64,000 nt of DNA from Dipylidium caninum (Eukaryota > Platyhelminthes > Cestoda > Cyclophyllidea > Dipylidiidae), in contig QEYB01000739.1 in assembly GCA_017562135.1 (NCBI GenBank), positions 1-64,000 on the forward strand, read 5' to 3'. The notes below the pieces were generated by a model. The model saw only the letters and a program-made list of their open reading frames with translations. It did not search any database and was not told where the DNA came from. Shown piece after piece: positions 1 through 12,002 of the stretch. Position 1 is the stretch's first letter. Each line of letters starts with the position of its first letter. The position numbers and the translations under genes were made by a program.

Positions 1-713
1 AGGGTTGTGGACCGCCCCGCTGCGCCCGACGTCCACTGTGCCTCCGTACGTCCATCCGGTAATCCTCCGCCGTCTTGCGCCGCATTCTCCAGGAAAACAA
101 ATAGTATGACCGCCTATCAACAGTTTGAGCGTACAGTGCACTCAGATCGCACACATGCTCCCGCAGTATAAATGATGGAATTCGCCCGCAGTGCAGCACA
201 CTGCTACATGCCAATTGATCATCTATAGGTACCATGTCGCCCTCTTCCTTTCGCGCCTGTTTGTCCAAGTCGACAACACCGTGTCGCAAATTACCCCAGT
301 CTAGAGGGGGGGAAGGCGGGTCAGTCGCGACGTGCCCACGGGACAAGATACGAGGGGTGCCCTCTTCGATGAGTGGATGGCGTGCTTAGGCAAACCTTGG
401 AGAAGTATATTTGAGGTGCCCAGTGTGGCTCCCTACTTCGTTGGCTAGGGCGACGCTACCCCACCCGATAGCTGTGAGGAGGGCGCCCCCTCCCGCCCTC
501 AACTATGATGGCATGGACCGAATGATAGTGTTTGCCCGTCTGTAGACAGGCCGGGCCCGGTAGCCTGACTGGGAGCGGAAAGTCTGCTTCCTCGTAGCCA
601 AGAGAGGCGTGTGAGCGCAGCTGCGTGCTAGCGCGGTTGAGCGGCTGAGTGTATGAGGAAGGCGGGTCACGGGGCAAGTGAGATTTGCTGAGGCGCCTCT
701 TGGCGCGCGATTT

Positions 714-884
714 ATCGTCTTTACGCTCTCTGAGCTAAGTCATTGTAGATCTGTTTTCATTGTAATTTTCTGCAACGGTCCCTAATTTGGACCAATAAAT
801 TACCTTGTATTCTTTCCAACCGACGGCTGTGACTGCTAACCACGTCACGTGTCGCTCGTATTGCATGTACCATCGAGATGGCAT
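714..884 (+). ncRNA. U2 snRNA copy 1, degraded
   Basis: This is the leftmost U2 copy. It keeps the order of U2 elements (5' ATCG start, GTAGAT in place of GTAGTA, CTGCAACGGTCCC stem region, TATTGCATGTACC stem IV loop) but carries many single-base losses and gains, including in stem I and the Sm-site region. It is either a decayed edge copy or, more likely given the similar noise across 1-900, a poor consensus at a contig end. The 3' end is approximate. Confidence 0.6.
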
Positions 885-1619
885 TCATATGGCAAAGCAA
901 ATAGAAATAGCTGGTGGAGGGAGGATGGGTTCTGTCAATGCGCGGAGCAGTGCTGTCCGACGTCCGCTGCTCGTACGTCTCCGGTCGTCTGCCGTCTTGC
1001 GGCCGCCTTCCCAGGGCTGCAATGTTAGACCGCCTTCCACCGTGGCGCTCGGTGCCACTCGATCGCACTGCTCTCCGCCTGGGACTGGTGGGTGGAATTC
1101 GCCCCGCGCAGACACCCGGCCCTCACTGCCAATTGTCTCTGGTCCGTGGTCGCCTCTCCTTTCGCGCCTGTGTGGTGCCACAGTCGCACACCGTGTCGCC
1201 ATTGCCCCCCAGTCTGAGGGGGGGGGCGGAGACGGGTTTGCAGTCGCGGGAGGTGGCACCACGGACAAGAGACGAGGAAGGTGGGCGCCACCTCGATGAG
1301 TGGAGGTGCGTGGCTTAGGCAAACCGCCTGGGGAGTATATTGGAGGGGGCCAGTTGTGGCCTCGCCTTACCTTCGCTTGGGCTAGGGCGCGCTACCCCAA
1401 GTCCTCGTTAGGCTGGTGAGGGAGGGCGCGCCCCTCCACGGGCCCTCAACTACTGATGGGCAAGTGGACCGAAGTGAGTAGTGTGTTGCCCGCGTCTGTA
1501 GACAGGCCCGGGAGCCCGGTGGAGGCCCTGGACTGGGGGAAGGCGGACAAGTCGGCGGTCCGCCTCGTAGCCAAGAGGGAGGGCGTGTGAGGCGGCAGCC
1601 TGCGGTGCGAGGCGCGGTG

Positions 1620-1702
1620 AGCGGGCTTGAGTGTGAGGAAGGGCGGGTCACGGGGCAAGTGGAGATCTGGCGAGGCGGCGCCTCTCGGAGGCGCGCGACT
1701 TT
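1620..1702 (+). promoter_or_regulatory. U2 upstream promoter region (repeated in every unit)
   Basis: About 80 bp directly upstream of each U2 start is invariant between intact units and GC-rich. It contains GGGTCACGGGGCAAGTGG about 50-60 bp before the start, where a proximal sequence element (the snRNA promoter element bound by SNAPc) is expected, and a GC-rich near-palindrome GGCGCCTCTCGGAGGCGC just upstream of the start. There is no TATA box, as expected for a Pol II snRNA gene. No PSE consensus for this lineage is known to me, so the assignment is by position only. Coordinates are those of copy 2. Confidence 0.35.
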
Positions 1703-1890
1703 ATCGCTTCTCGGCTCTCTGAGCTAAGATCATGTGTAGTATCTGTTCTTTGCAGTGTAATTTCTGCAACGGTCCCTAATTTGGGACCAATGAAATTACC
1801 TGTATTTTTCCAACCCGGACGGGTGCTGTGAGCTTGCTCAACCCCGTCCACGGGTCGGCCTCGTATTGCATTACCTCGAGGATCGGCCCA
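1703..1890 (+). ncRNA. U2 spliceosomal snRNA, copy 2 (reference copy)
   Basis: This 188-nt gene matches U2 snRNA, which pairs with the intron branch site in the U2 snRNP. It starts ATCGCTTCTCGGC like metazoan U2. It has the branch-site recognition block GTGTAGTATCTGTTCT (GTAGTA at RNA nt 34-39), and stem IIa as TTGCAG/CTGCAA. Stem IIb is GGTCCC/GGGACC, and a U-rich Sm-like site lies near nt 100. Stem III is built on GGACGGG/CCCGTCC with inner TGAGC/GCTCA, and stem IV is CCTCG/CGAGG around TATTGCATTACC. Stems differ in bases from human U2 as I recall it but stay paired, which indicates compensatory change and a working gene. The 3' end is set at the end of stem IV. Confidence 0.93.
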
Positions 1891-1917
1891 TTCATATGGC
1901 AAAGCAAAATAGAAATA
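1891..1917 (+). terminator. Putative U2 3' box (repeated in every unit)
   Basis: Within 10-25 nt after the U2 body lies GGCAAAGCAAAATAGAA. It resembles the snRNA 3' box that directs Integrator-dependent 3' end formation (GTTT..AAA..AGA in vertebrates). The spacing fits. It is AT-rich in an otherwise GC-rich unit and is kept in all copies. Coordinates are for copy 2; copies 3-17 have one A fewer. Confidence 0.4.
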
Positions 1918-2220
1918 GCGGTGGCGAAGGGGAGGGAGTGGGGGTCTGGTCAAGGCGCGGAGCAGTGCTGGTCCGACGTCCGCTGTCCTCCGTACGTCCT
2001 CCGGTCGTCCTCCGGCCGTCTTGCGGCCGCCTTCTCCAGGGTGCAATGTTGACCGCCTCCACCGTGGCGCTCGGTGCCACTCGATCGCACTGCTCTCCGC
2101 CTGTCTGGTGGAATTCGCCCCGCGGCAGACACCCGGCTCACTGCCAATTGTCCTCTGGTCCGTGGTCGCCTCTCCTTTCGCGCCTGTGTGGTGCCACAGT
2201 CGCACACCGTGTCGCCATTG

Positions 2221-2247
2221 CCCCCCAGTCTGAGGGGGGGGGGGGGG
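2221..2247. repeat. C6/poly-G hairpin in the U2 spacer
   Basis: C6, then AGTCTGA, then a run of G. In the intact units the run is 9-14 nt long (for example 14 here, 11 near 3247, 14 near 5271, 13 near 9311, 9 near 16371). It could fold as a C/G hairpin or a G-rich structure. Length variation points to slippage in the genome or to homopolymer sequencing error. Confidence 0.7.
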
Positions 2248-2716
2248 AGACGGGTTGCAGTCGCGGGAGGTGGCACCACGGACAAGAGACGAGGAGGTGG
2301 GCGCCACCTCGATGAGTGGAGGTGCGTGGCTTAGGCAAACCCGCCTGGGGAGTATATTGGAGGGGCCAGTGTGGCCTCGCCTTTACCTTCGCTTGGGCTA
2401 GGGCGCGCTACCCAAGTCCTCGTTAGGCTGGTGGAGGGAGGGCGCGCCCCTCCACGGCCCTCAACTACTGATGGGCAAGTGGACCGAAGTGAGTAGTGTG
2501 TGCCCGCGTCTGTAGACAGGCCCGGGAGCCCGGTGGAGGCCCTGGACTGGGGGAAGGCGGACAAGTCGGCGGTCCGCCTCGTAGCCAAGAGGGAGGGCGT
2601 GTGAGGCGGCAGCCTGCGGTGCGAGGCGCGGTGAGCGGGCTTGAGTGTGAGGAAGGGCGGGTCACGGGGCAAGTGGAGATCTGGCGAGGCGGCGCCTCTC
2701 GGAGGCGCGCGACTTT

Positions 2717-2904
2717 ATCGCTTCTCGGCTCTCTGAGCTAAGATCATGTGTAGTATCTGTTCTTTGCAGTGTAATTTCTGCAACGGTCCCTAATTTGGGA
2801 CCAATGAAATTACCTGTATTTTTCCAACCCGGACGGGTGCTGTGAGCTTGCTCAACCCCGTCCACGGGTCGGCCTCGTATTGCATTACCTCGAGGATCGG
2901 CCCA
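2717..2904 (+). ncRNA. U2 snRNA copy 3
   Basis: Sequence is the same as the copy at 1703-1890 by eye, with all stems and the GTAGTA block intact. Confidence 0.93.
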
Positions 2905-3727
2905 TTCATATGGCAAAGCAAAATAGAATAGCGGTGGCGAAGGGGAGGGAGTGGGGGTCTGGTCAAGGCGCGGAGCAGTGCTGGTCCGACGTCCGCTGTC
3001 CTCCGTACGTCCTCCGGTCGTCCTCCGGCCGTCTTGCGGCCGCCTTCTCCAGGGTGCAATGTTGACCGCCTCCACCGTGGCGCTCGGTGCCACTCGATCG
3101 CACTGCTCTCCGCCTGTCTGGTGGAATTCGCCCCGCGGCAGACACCCGGCTCACTGCCAATTGTCCTCTGGTCCGTGGTCGCCTCTCCTTTCGCGCCTGT
3201 GTGGTGCCACAGTCGCACACCGTGTCGCCATTGCCCCCCAGTCTGAGGGGGGGGGGGAGACGGGTTGCAGTCGCGGGAGGTGGCACCACGGACAAGAGAC
3301 GAGGAGGTGGGCGCCACCTTCGATGAGTGGAGGTGCGTGGCTTAGGCAAACCCGCCTGGGGAGTATATTGGAGGGGGCCAGTGTGGCCTCGCCTTACCTT
3401 CGCTTGGGCTAGGGCGCGCTACCCCAAGTCCTCGTTAGGCTGGTGGAGGGAGGGCGCGCCCCTCCACGGCCCTCAACTACTGATGGGCAAGTGGACCGAA
3501 GTGAGTAGTGTGTGCCCGCGTCTGTAGACAGGCCCGGGAGCCCGGTGGAGGCCCTGGACTGGGGGAAGGCGGACAAGTCGGCGGTCCGCCTCGTAGCCAA
3601 GAGGGAGGCGTGTGAGGCGGCAGCCTGCGGTGCGAGGCGCGGTGAGCGGGCTTGAGTGTGAGGAAGGGCGGGTCACGGGGCAAGTGGAGATCTGGCGAGG
3701 CGGCGCCTCTCGGAGGCGCGCGACTTT

Positions 3728-3915
3728 ATCGCTTCTCGGCTCTCTGAGCTAAGATCATGTGTAGTATCTGTTCTTTGCAGTGTAATTTCTGCAACGGTCC
3801 CTAATTTGGGACCAATGAAATTACCTGTATTTTTCCAACCCGGACGGGTGCTGTGAGCTTGCTCAACCCCGTCCACGGGTCGGCCTCGTATTGCATTACC
3901 TCGAGGATCGGCCCA
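3728..3915 (+). ncRNA. U2 snRNA copy 4
   Basis: Same as the reference copy at 1703-1890; intact stems and branch-site block. Confidence 0.93.
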
Positions 3916-4737
3916 TTCATATGGCAAAGCAAAATAGAATAGCGGTGGCGAAGGGGAGGGAGTGGGGGTCTGGTCAAGGCGCGGAGCAGTGCTGGTCCGA
4001 CGTCCGCTGTCCTCCGTACGTCCTCCGGTCGTCCTCCGGCCGTCTTGCGGCCGCCTTCTCCAGGGTGCAATGTTGACCGCCTCCACCGTGGCGCTCGGTG
4101 CCACTCGATCGCACTGCTCTCCGCCTGTCTGGTGGAATTCGCCCCGCGGCAGACACCCGGCTCACTGCCAATTGTCCTCTGGTCCGTGGTCGCCTCTCCT
4201 TTCGCGCCTGTGTGGTGCCACAGTCGCACACCGTGTCGCCATTGCCCCCAGTCTGAGGGGGGGGGGGAGACGGGTTGCAGTCGCGGGAGGTGGCACCACG
4301 GACAAGAGACGAGGAGGTGGGCGCCACTTCGATGAGTGGAGGTGCGTGGCTTAGGCAAACCCGCCTGGGGAGTATATTGGAGGGGGCCAGTGTGGCCTCG
4401 CCTTACCTTCGCTTGGGCTAGGGCGCGCTACCCCAAGTCCTCGTTAGGCTGGTGGAGGGAGGGCGCGCCCCTCCACGGCCCTCAACTACTGATGGGCAAG
4501 TGGACCGAAGTGAGTAGTGTGTGCCCGCGTCTGTAGACAGGCCCGGGAGCCCGGTGGAGGCCCTGGACTGGGGGAAGGCGGACAAGTCGGCGGTCCGCCT
4601 CGTAGCCAAGAGGGAGGGCGTGTGAGGCGGCAGCCTGCGGTGCGAGGCGCGGTGAGCGGGCTTGAGTGTGAGGAAGGGCGGGTCACGGGGCAAGTGGAGA
4701 TCTGGCGAGGCGGCGCCTCTCGGAGGCGCGCGACTTT

Positions 4738-4925
4738 ATCGCTTCTCGGCTCTCTGAGCTAAGATCATGTGTAGTATCTGTTCTTTGCAGTGTAATTTCT
4801 GCAACGGTCCCTAATTTGGGACCAATGAAATTACCTGTATTTTTCCAACCCGGACGGGTGCTGTGAGCTTGCTCAACCCCGTCCACGGGTCGGCCTCGTA
4901 TTGCATTACCTCGAGGATCGGCCCA
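4738..4925 (+). ncRNA. U2 snRNA copy 5
   Basis: Same as the reference copy at 1703-1890; intact stems and branch-site block. Confidence 0.93.
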
Positions 4926-5750
4926 TTCATATGGCAAAGCAAAATAGAATAGCGGTGGCGAAGGGGAGGGAGTGGGGGTCTGGTCAAGGCGCGGAGCAGT
5001 GCTGGTCCGACGTCCGCTGTCCTCCGTACGTCCTCCGGTCGTCCTCCGGCCGTCTTGCGGCCGCCTTCTCCAGGGTGCAATGTTGACCGCCTCCACCGTG
5101 GCGCTCGGTGCCACTCGATCGCACTGCTCTCCGCCTGTCTGGTGGAATTCGCCCCGCGGCAGACACCCGGCTCACTGCCAATTGTCCTCTGGTCCGTGGT
5201 CGCCTCTCCTTTCGCGCCTGTGTGGTGCCACAGTCGCACACCGTGTCGCCATTGCCCCCCAGTCTGAGGGGGGGGGGGGGGAGACGGGTTGCAGTCGCGG
5301 GAGGTGGCACCACGGACAAGAGACGAGGAGGTGGGCGCCACTCGATGAGTGGAGGTGCGTGGCTTAGGCAAACCCGCCTGGGGAGTATATTGGAGGGGGC
5401 CAGTGTGGCCTCGCCTTACCTTCGCTTGGGCTAGGGCGCGCTACCCCAAGTCCTCGTTAGGCTGGTGGAGGGAGGGCGCGCCCCTCCACGGCCCTCAACT
5501 ACTGATGGGCAAGTGGACCGAAGTGAGTAGTGTGTGCCCGCGTCTGTAGACAGGCCCGGGAGCCCGGTGGAGGCCCTGGACTGGGGGAAGGCGGACAAGT
5601 CGGCGGTCCGCCTCGTAGCCAAGAGGGAGGGCGTGTGAGGCGGCAGCCTGCGGTGCGAGGCGCGGTGAGCGGGCTTGAGTGTGAGGAAGGGCGGGTCACG
5701 GGGCAAGTGGAGATCTGGCGAGGCGGCGCCTCTCGGAGGCGCGCGACTTT

Positions 5751-5938
5751 ATCGCTTCTCGGCTCTCTGAGCTAAGATCATGTGTAGTATCTGTTCTTTG
5801 CAGTGTAATTTCTGCAACGGTCCCTAATTTGGGACCAATGAAATTACCTGTATTTTTCCAACCCGGACGGGTGCTGTGAGCTTGCTCAACCCCGTCCACG
5901 GGTCGGCCTCGTATTGCATTACCTCGAGGATCGGCCCA
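5751..5938 (+). ncRNA. U2 snRNA copy 6
   Basis: Same as the reference copy at 1703-1890; intact stems and branch-site block. Confidence 0.93.
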
Positions 5939-6761
5939 TTCATATGGCAAAGCAAAATAGAATAGCGGTGGCGAAGGGGAGGGAGTGGGGGTCTGGTCAA
6001 GGCGCGGAGCAGTGCTGGTCCGACGTCCGCTGTCCTCCGTACGTCCTCCGGTCGTCCTCCGGCCGTCTTGCGGCCGCCTTCTCCAGGGTGCAATGTTGAC
6101 CGCCTCCACCGTGGCGCTCGGTGCCACTCGATCGCACTGCTCTCCGCCTGTCTGGTGGAATTCGCCCCGCGGCAGACACCCGGCTCACTGCCAATTGTCC
6201 TCTGGTCCGTGGTCGCCTCTCCTTTCGCGCCTGTGTGGTGCCACAGTCGCACACCGTGTCGCCATTGCCCCCCAGTCTGAGGGGGGGGGGGAGACGGGTT
6301 GCAGTCGCGGGAGGTGGCACCACGGACAAGAGACGAGGAGGTGGGCGCCACCTCGATGAGTGGAGGTGCGTGGCTTAGGCAAACCCGCCTGGGGAGTATA
6401 TTGGAGGGGGCCAGTGTGGCCTCGCCTTACCTTCGCTTGGGCTAGGGCGCGCTACCCCAAGTCCTCGTTAGGCTGGTGGAGGGAGGGCGCGCCCCTCCAC
6501 GGCCCTCAACTACTGATGGGCAAGTGGACCGAAGTGAGTAGTGTGTGCCCGCGTCTGTAGACAGGCCCGGGAGCCCGGTGGAGGCCCTGGACTGGGGGAA
6601 GGCGGACAAGTCGGCGGTCCGCCTCGTAGCCAAGAGGGAGGGCGTGTGAGGCGGCAGCCTGCGGTGCGAGGCGCGGTGAGCGGGCTTGAGTGTGAGGAAG
6701 GGCGGGTCACGGGGCAAGTGGAGATCTGGCGAGGCGGCGCCTCTCGGAGGCGCGCGACTTT

Positions 6762-6949
6762 ATCGCTTCTCGGCTCTCTGAGCTAAGATCATGTGTAGTA
6801 TCTGTTCTTTGCAGTGTAATTTCTGCAACGGTCCCTAATTTGGGACCAATGAAATTACCTGTATTTTTCCAACCCGGACGGGTGCTGTGAGCTTGCTCAA
6901 CCCCGTCCACGGGTCGGCCTCGTATTGCATTACCTCGAGGATCGGCCCA
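6762..6949 (+). ncRNA. U2 snRNA copy 7
   Basis: Same as the reference copy at 1703-1890; intact stems and branch-site block. Confidence 0.93.
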
Positions 6950-7772
6950 TTCATATGGCAAAGCAAAATAGAATAGCGGTGGCGAAGGGGAGGGAGTGGG
7001 GGTCTGGTCAAGGCGCGGAGCAGTGCTGGTCCGACGTCCGCTGTCCTCCGTACGTCCTCCGGTCGTCCTCCGGCCGTCTTGCGGCCGCCTTCTCCAGGGT
7101 GCAATGTTGACCGCCTCCACCGTGGCGCTCGGTGCCACTCGATCGCACTGCTCTCCGCCTGTCTGGTGGAATTCGCCCCGCGGCAGACACCCGGCTCACT
7201 GCCAATTGTCCTCTGGTCCGTGGTCGCCTCTCCTTTCGCGCCTGTGTGGTGCCACAGTCGCACACCGTGTCGCCATTGCCCCCCAGTCTGAGGGGGGGGG
7301 GGAGACGGGTTGCAGTCGCGGGAGGTGGCACCACGGACAAGAGACGAGGAGGTGGGCGCCACTTCGATGAGTGGAGGTGCGTGGCTTAGGCAAACCCGCC
7401 TGGGGAGTATATTGGAGGGGGCCAGTGTGGCCTCGCCTTACCTTCGCTTGGGCTAGGGCGCGCTACCCCAAGTCCTCGTTAGGCTGGTGGAGGGAGGGCG
7501 CGCCCCTCCACGGCCCTCAACTACTGATGGGCAAGTGGACCGAAGTGAGTAGTGTGTGCCCGCGTCTGTAGACAGGCCCGGGAGCCCGGTGGAGGCCCTG
7601 GACTGGGGGAAGGCGGACAAGTCGGCGGTCCGCCTCGTAGCCAAGAGGGAGGGCGTGTGAGGCGGCAGCCTGCGGTGCGAGGCGCGGTGAGCGGGCTTGA
7701 GTGTGAGGAAGGGCGGGTCACGGGGCAAGTGGAGATCTGGCGAGGCGGCGCCTCTCGGAGGCGCGCGACTTT

Positions 7773-7960
7773 ATCGCTTCTCGGCTCTCTGAGCTAAGAT
7801 CATGTGTAGTATCTGTTCTTTGCAGTGTAATTTCTGCAACGGTCCCTAATTTGGGACCAATGAAATTACCTGTATTTTTCCAACCCGGACGGGTGCTGTG
7901 AGCTTGCTCAACCCCGTCCACGGGTCGGCCTCGTATTGCATTACCTCGAGGATCGGCCCA
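7773..7960 (+). ncRNA. U2 snRNA copy 8
   Basis: Same as the reference copy at 1703-1890; intact stems and branch-site block. Confidence 0.93.
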
Positions 7961-8781
7961 TTCATATGGCAAAGCAAAATAGAATAGCGGTGGCGAAGGG
8001 GAGGGAGTGGGGGTCTGGTCAAGGCGCGGAGCAGTGCTGGTCCGACGTCCGCTGTCCTCCGTACGTCCTCCGGTCGTCCTCCGGCCGTCTTGCGGCCGCC
8101 TTCTCCAGGGTGCAATGTTGACCGCCTCCACCGTGGCGCTCGGTGCCACTCGATCGCACTGCTCTCCGCCTGTCTGGTGGAATTCGCCCCGCGGCAGACA
8201 CCCGGCTCACTGCCAATTGTCCTCTGGTCCGTGGTCGCCTCTCCTTTCGCGCCTGTGTGGTGCCACAGTCGCACACCGTGTCGCCATTGCCCCCCAGTCT
8301 GAGGGGGGGGGGAGACGGGTTGCAGTCGCGGGAGGTGGCACCACGGACAAGAGACGAGGAGGTGGGCGCCACCTCGATGAGTGGAGGTGCGTGGCTTAGG
8401 CAAACCCGCCTGGGGAGTATATTGGAGGGGCCAGTGTGGCCTCGCCTTACCTTCGCTTGGGCTAGGGCGCGCTACCCCAAGTCCTCGTTAGGCTGGTGGA
8501 GGGAGGGCGCGCCCCTCCACGGCCCTCAACTACTGATGGGCAAGTGGACCGAAGTGAGTAGTGTGTGCCCGCGTCTGTAGACAGGCCCGGGAGCCCGGTG
8601 GAGGCCCTGGACTGGGGGAAGGCGGACAAGTCGGCGGTCCGCCTCGTAGCCAAGAGGGAGGGCGTGTGAGGCGGCAGCCTGCGGTGCGAGGCGCGGTGAG
8701 CGGGCTTGAGTGTGAGGAAGGGCGGGTCACGGGGCAAGTGGAGATCTGGCGAGGCGGCGCCTCTCGGAGGCGCGCGACTTT

Positions 8782-8969
8782 ATCGCTTCTCGGCTCTCTG
8801 AGCTAAGATCATGTGTAGTATCTGTTCTTTGCAGTGTAATTTCTGCAACGGTCCCTAATTTGGGACCAATGAAATTACCTGTATTTTTCCAACCCGGACG
8901 GGTGCTGTGAGCTTGCTCAACCCCGTCCACGGGTCGGCCTCGTATTGCATTACCTCGAGGATCGGCCCA
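8782..8969 (+). ncRNA. U2 snRNA copy 9
   Basis: Same as the reference copy at 1703-1890. The spacer that follows lacks one C near 9197. Confidence 0.93.
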
Positions 8970-9793
8970 TTCATATGGCAAAGCAAAATAGAATAGCGGT
9001 GGCGAAGGGGAGGGAGTGGGGGTCTGGTCAAGGCGCGGAGCAGTGCTGGTCCGACGTCCGCTGTCCTCCGTACGTCCTCCGGTCGTCCTCCGGCCGTCTT
9101 GCGGCCGCCTTCTCCAGGGTGCAATGTTGACCGCCTCCACCGTGGCGCTCGGTGCCACTCGATCGCACTGCTCTCCGCCTGTCTGGTGGAATTCGCCCGC
9201 GGCAGACACCCGGCTCACTGCCAATTGTCCTCTGGTCCGTGGTCGCCTCTCCTTTCGCGCCTGTGTGGTGCCACAGTCGCACACCGTGTCGCCATTGCCC
9301 CCCAGTCTGAGGGGGGGGGGGGGAGACGGGTTGCAGTCGCGGGAGGTGGCACCACGGACAAGAGACGAGGAGGTGGGCGCCACCTCGATGAGTGGAGGTG
9401 CGTGGCTTAGGCAAACCCGCCTGGGGAGTATATTGGAGGGGGCCAGTGTGGCCTCGCCTTACCTTCGCTTGGGCTAGGGCGCGCTACCCCAAGTCCTCGT
9501 TAGGCTGGTGGAGGGAGGGCGCGCCCCTCCACGGCCCTCAACTACTGATGGGCAAGTGGACCGAAGTGAGTAGTGTGTGCCCGCGTCTGTAGACAGGCCC
9601 GGGAGCCCGGTGGAGGCCCTGGACTGGGGGAAGGCGGACAAGTCGGCGGTCCGCCTCGTAGCCAAGAGGGAGGGCGTGTGAGGCGGCAGCCTGCGGTGCG
9701 AGGCGCGGTGAGCGGGCTTGAGTGTGAGGAAGGGCGGGTCACGGGGCAAGTGGAGATCTGGCGAGGCGGCGCCTCTCGGAGGCGCGCGACTTT

Positions 9794-9981
9794 ATCGCTT
9801 CTCGGCTCTCTGAGCTAAGATCATGTGTAGTATCTGTTCTTTGCAGTGTAATTTCTGCAACGGTCCCTAATTTGGGACCAATGAAATTACCTGTATTTTT
9901 CCAACCCGGACGGGTGCTGTGAGCTTGCTCAACCCCGTCCACGGGTCGGCCTCGTATTGCATTACCTCGAGGATCGGCCCA
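9794..9981 (+). ncRNA. U2 snRNA copy 10
   Basis: Same as the reference copy at 1703-1890. The spacer that follows has A instead of T at 10194. Confidence 0.93.
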
Positions 9982-10804
9982 TTCATATGGCAAAGCAAAA
10001 TAGAATAGCGGTGGCGAAGGGGAGGGAGTGGGGGTCTGGTCAAGGCGCGGAGCAGTGCTGGTCCGACGTCCGCTGTCCTCCGTACGTCCTCCGGTCGTCC
10101 TCCGGCCGTCTTGCGGCCGCCTTCTCCAGGGTGCAATGTTGACCGCCTCCACCGTGGCGCTCGGTGCCACTCGATCGCACTGCTCTCCGCCTGACTGGTG
10201 GAATTCGCCCCGCGGCAGACACCCGGCTCACTGCCAATTGTCCTCTGGTCCGTGGTCGCCTCTCCTTTCGCGCCTGTGTGGTGCCACAGTCGCACACCGT
10301 GTCGCCATTGCCCCCCAGTCTGAGGGGGGGGGGGAGACGGGTTGCAGTCGCGGGAGGTGGCACCACGGACAAGAGACGAGGAGGTGGGCGCCACCTCGAT
10401 GAGTGGAGGTGCGTGGCTTAGGCAAACCCGCCTGGGGAGTATATTGGAGGGGGCCAGTGTGGCCTCGCCTTACCTTCGCTTGGGCTAGGGCGCGCTACCC
10501 CAAGTCCTCGTTAGGCTGGTGGAGGGAGGGCGCGCCCCTCCACGGCCCTCAACTACTGATGGGCAAGTGGACCGAAGTGAGTAGTGTGTGCCCGCGTCTG
10601 TAGACAGGCCCGGGAGCCCGGTGGAGGCCCTGGACTGGGGGAAGGCGGACAAGTCGGCGGTCCGCCTCGTAGCCAAGAGGGAGGGCGTGTGAGGCGGCAG
10701 CCTGCGGTGCGAGGCGCGGTGAGCGGGCTTGAGTGTGAGGAAGGGCGGGTCACGGGGCAAGTGGAGATCTGGCGAGGCGGCGCCTCTCGGAGGCGCGCGA
10801 CTTT

Positions 10805-10992
10805 ATCGCTTCTCGGCTCTCTGAGCTAAGATCATGTGTAGTATCTGTTCTTTGCAGTGTAATTTCTGCAACGGTCCCTAATTTGGGACCAATGAAATTA
10901 CCTGTATTTTTCCAACCCGGACGGGTGCTGTGAGCTTGCTCAACCCCGTCCACGGGTCGGCCTCGTATTGCATTACCTCGAGGATCGGCCCA
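10805..10992 (+). ncRNA. U2 snRNA copy 11
   Basis: Same as the reference copy at 1703-1890. The spacer that follows has A instead of T at 11205. Confidence 0.93.
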
Positions 10993-11814
10993 TTCATATG
11001 GCAAAGCAAAATAGAATAGCGGTGGCGAAGGGGAGGGAGTGGGGGTCTGGTCAAGGCGCGGAGCAGTGCTGGTCCGACGTCCGCTGTCCTCCGTACGTCC
11101 TCCGGTCGTCCTCCGGCCGTCTTGCGGCCGCCTTCTCCAGGGTGCAATGTTGACCGCCTCCACCGTGGCGCTCGGTGCCACTCGATCGCACTGCTCTCCG
11201 CCTGACTGGTGGAATTCGCCCCGCGGCAGACACCCGGCTCACTGCCAATTGTCCTCTGGTCCGTGGTCGCCTCTCCTTTCGCGCCTGTGTGGTGCCACAG
11301 TCGCACACCGTGTCGCCATTGCCCCCCAGTCTGAGGGGGGGGGGAGACGGGTTGCAGTCGCGGGAGGTGGCACCACGGACAAGAGACGAGGAGGTGGGCG
11401 CCACCTCGATGAGTGGAGGTGCGTGGCTTAGGCAAACCCGCCTGGGGAGTATATTGGAGGGGGCCAGTGTGGCCTCGCCTTACCTTCGCTTGGGCTAGGG
11501 CGCGCTACCCCAAGTCCTCGTTAGGCTGGTGGAGGGAGGGCGCGCCCCTCCACGGCCCTCAACTACTGATGGGCAAGTGGACCGAAGTGAGTAGTGTGTG
11601 CCCGCGTCTGTAGACAGGCCCGGGAGCCCGGTGGAGGCCCTGGACTGGGGGAAGGCGGACAAGTCGGCGGTCCGCCTCGTAGCCAAGAGGGAGGGCGTGT
11701 GAGGCGGCAGCCTGCGGTGCGAGGCGCGGTGAGCGGGCTTGAGTGTGAGGAAGGGCGGGTCACGGGGCAAGTGGAGATCTGGCGAGGCGGCGCCTCTCGG
11801 AGGCGCGCGACTTT

Positions 11815-12002
11815 ATCGCTTCTCGGCTCTCTGAGCTAAGATCATGTGTAGTATCTGTTCTTTGCAGTGTAATTTCTGCAACGGTCCCTAATTTGGGACC
11901 AATGAAATTACCTGTATTTTTCCAACCCGGACGGGTGCTGTGAGCTTGCTCAACCCCGTCCACGGGTCGGCCTCGTATTGCATTACCTCGAGGATCGGCC
12001 CA
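11815..12002 (+). ncRNA. U2 snRNA copy 12
   Basis: Same as the reference copy at 1703-1890; intact stems and branch-site block. Confidence 0.93.
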
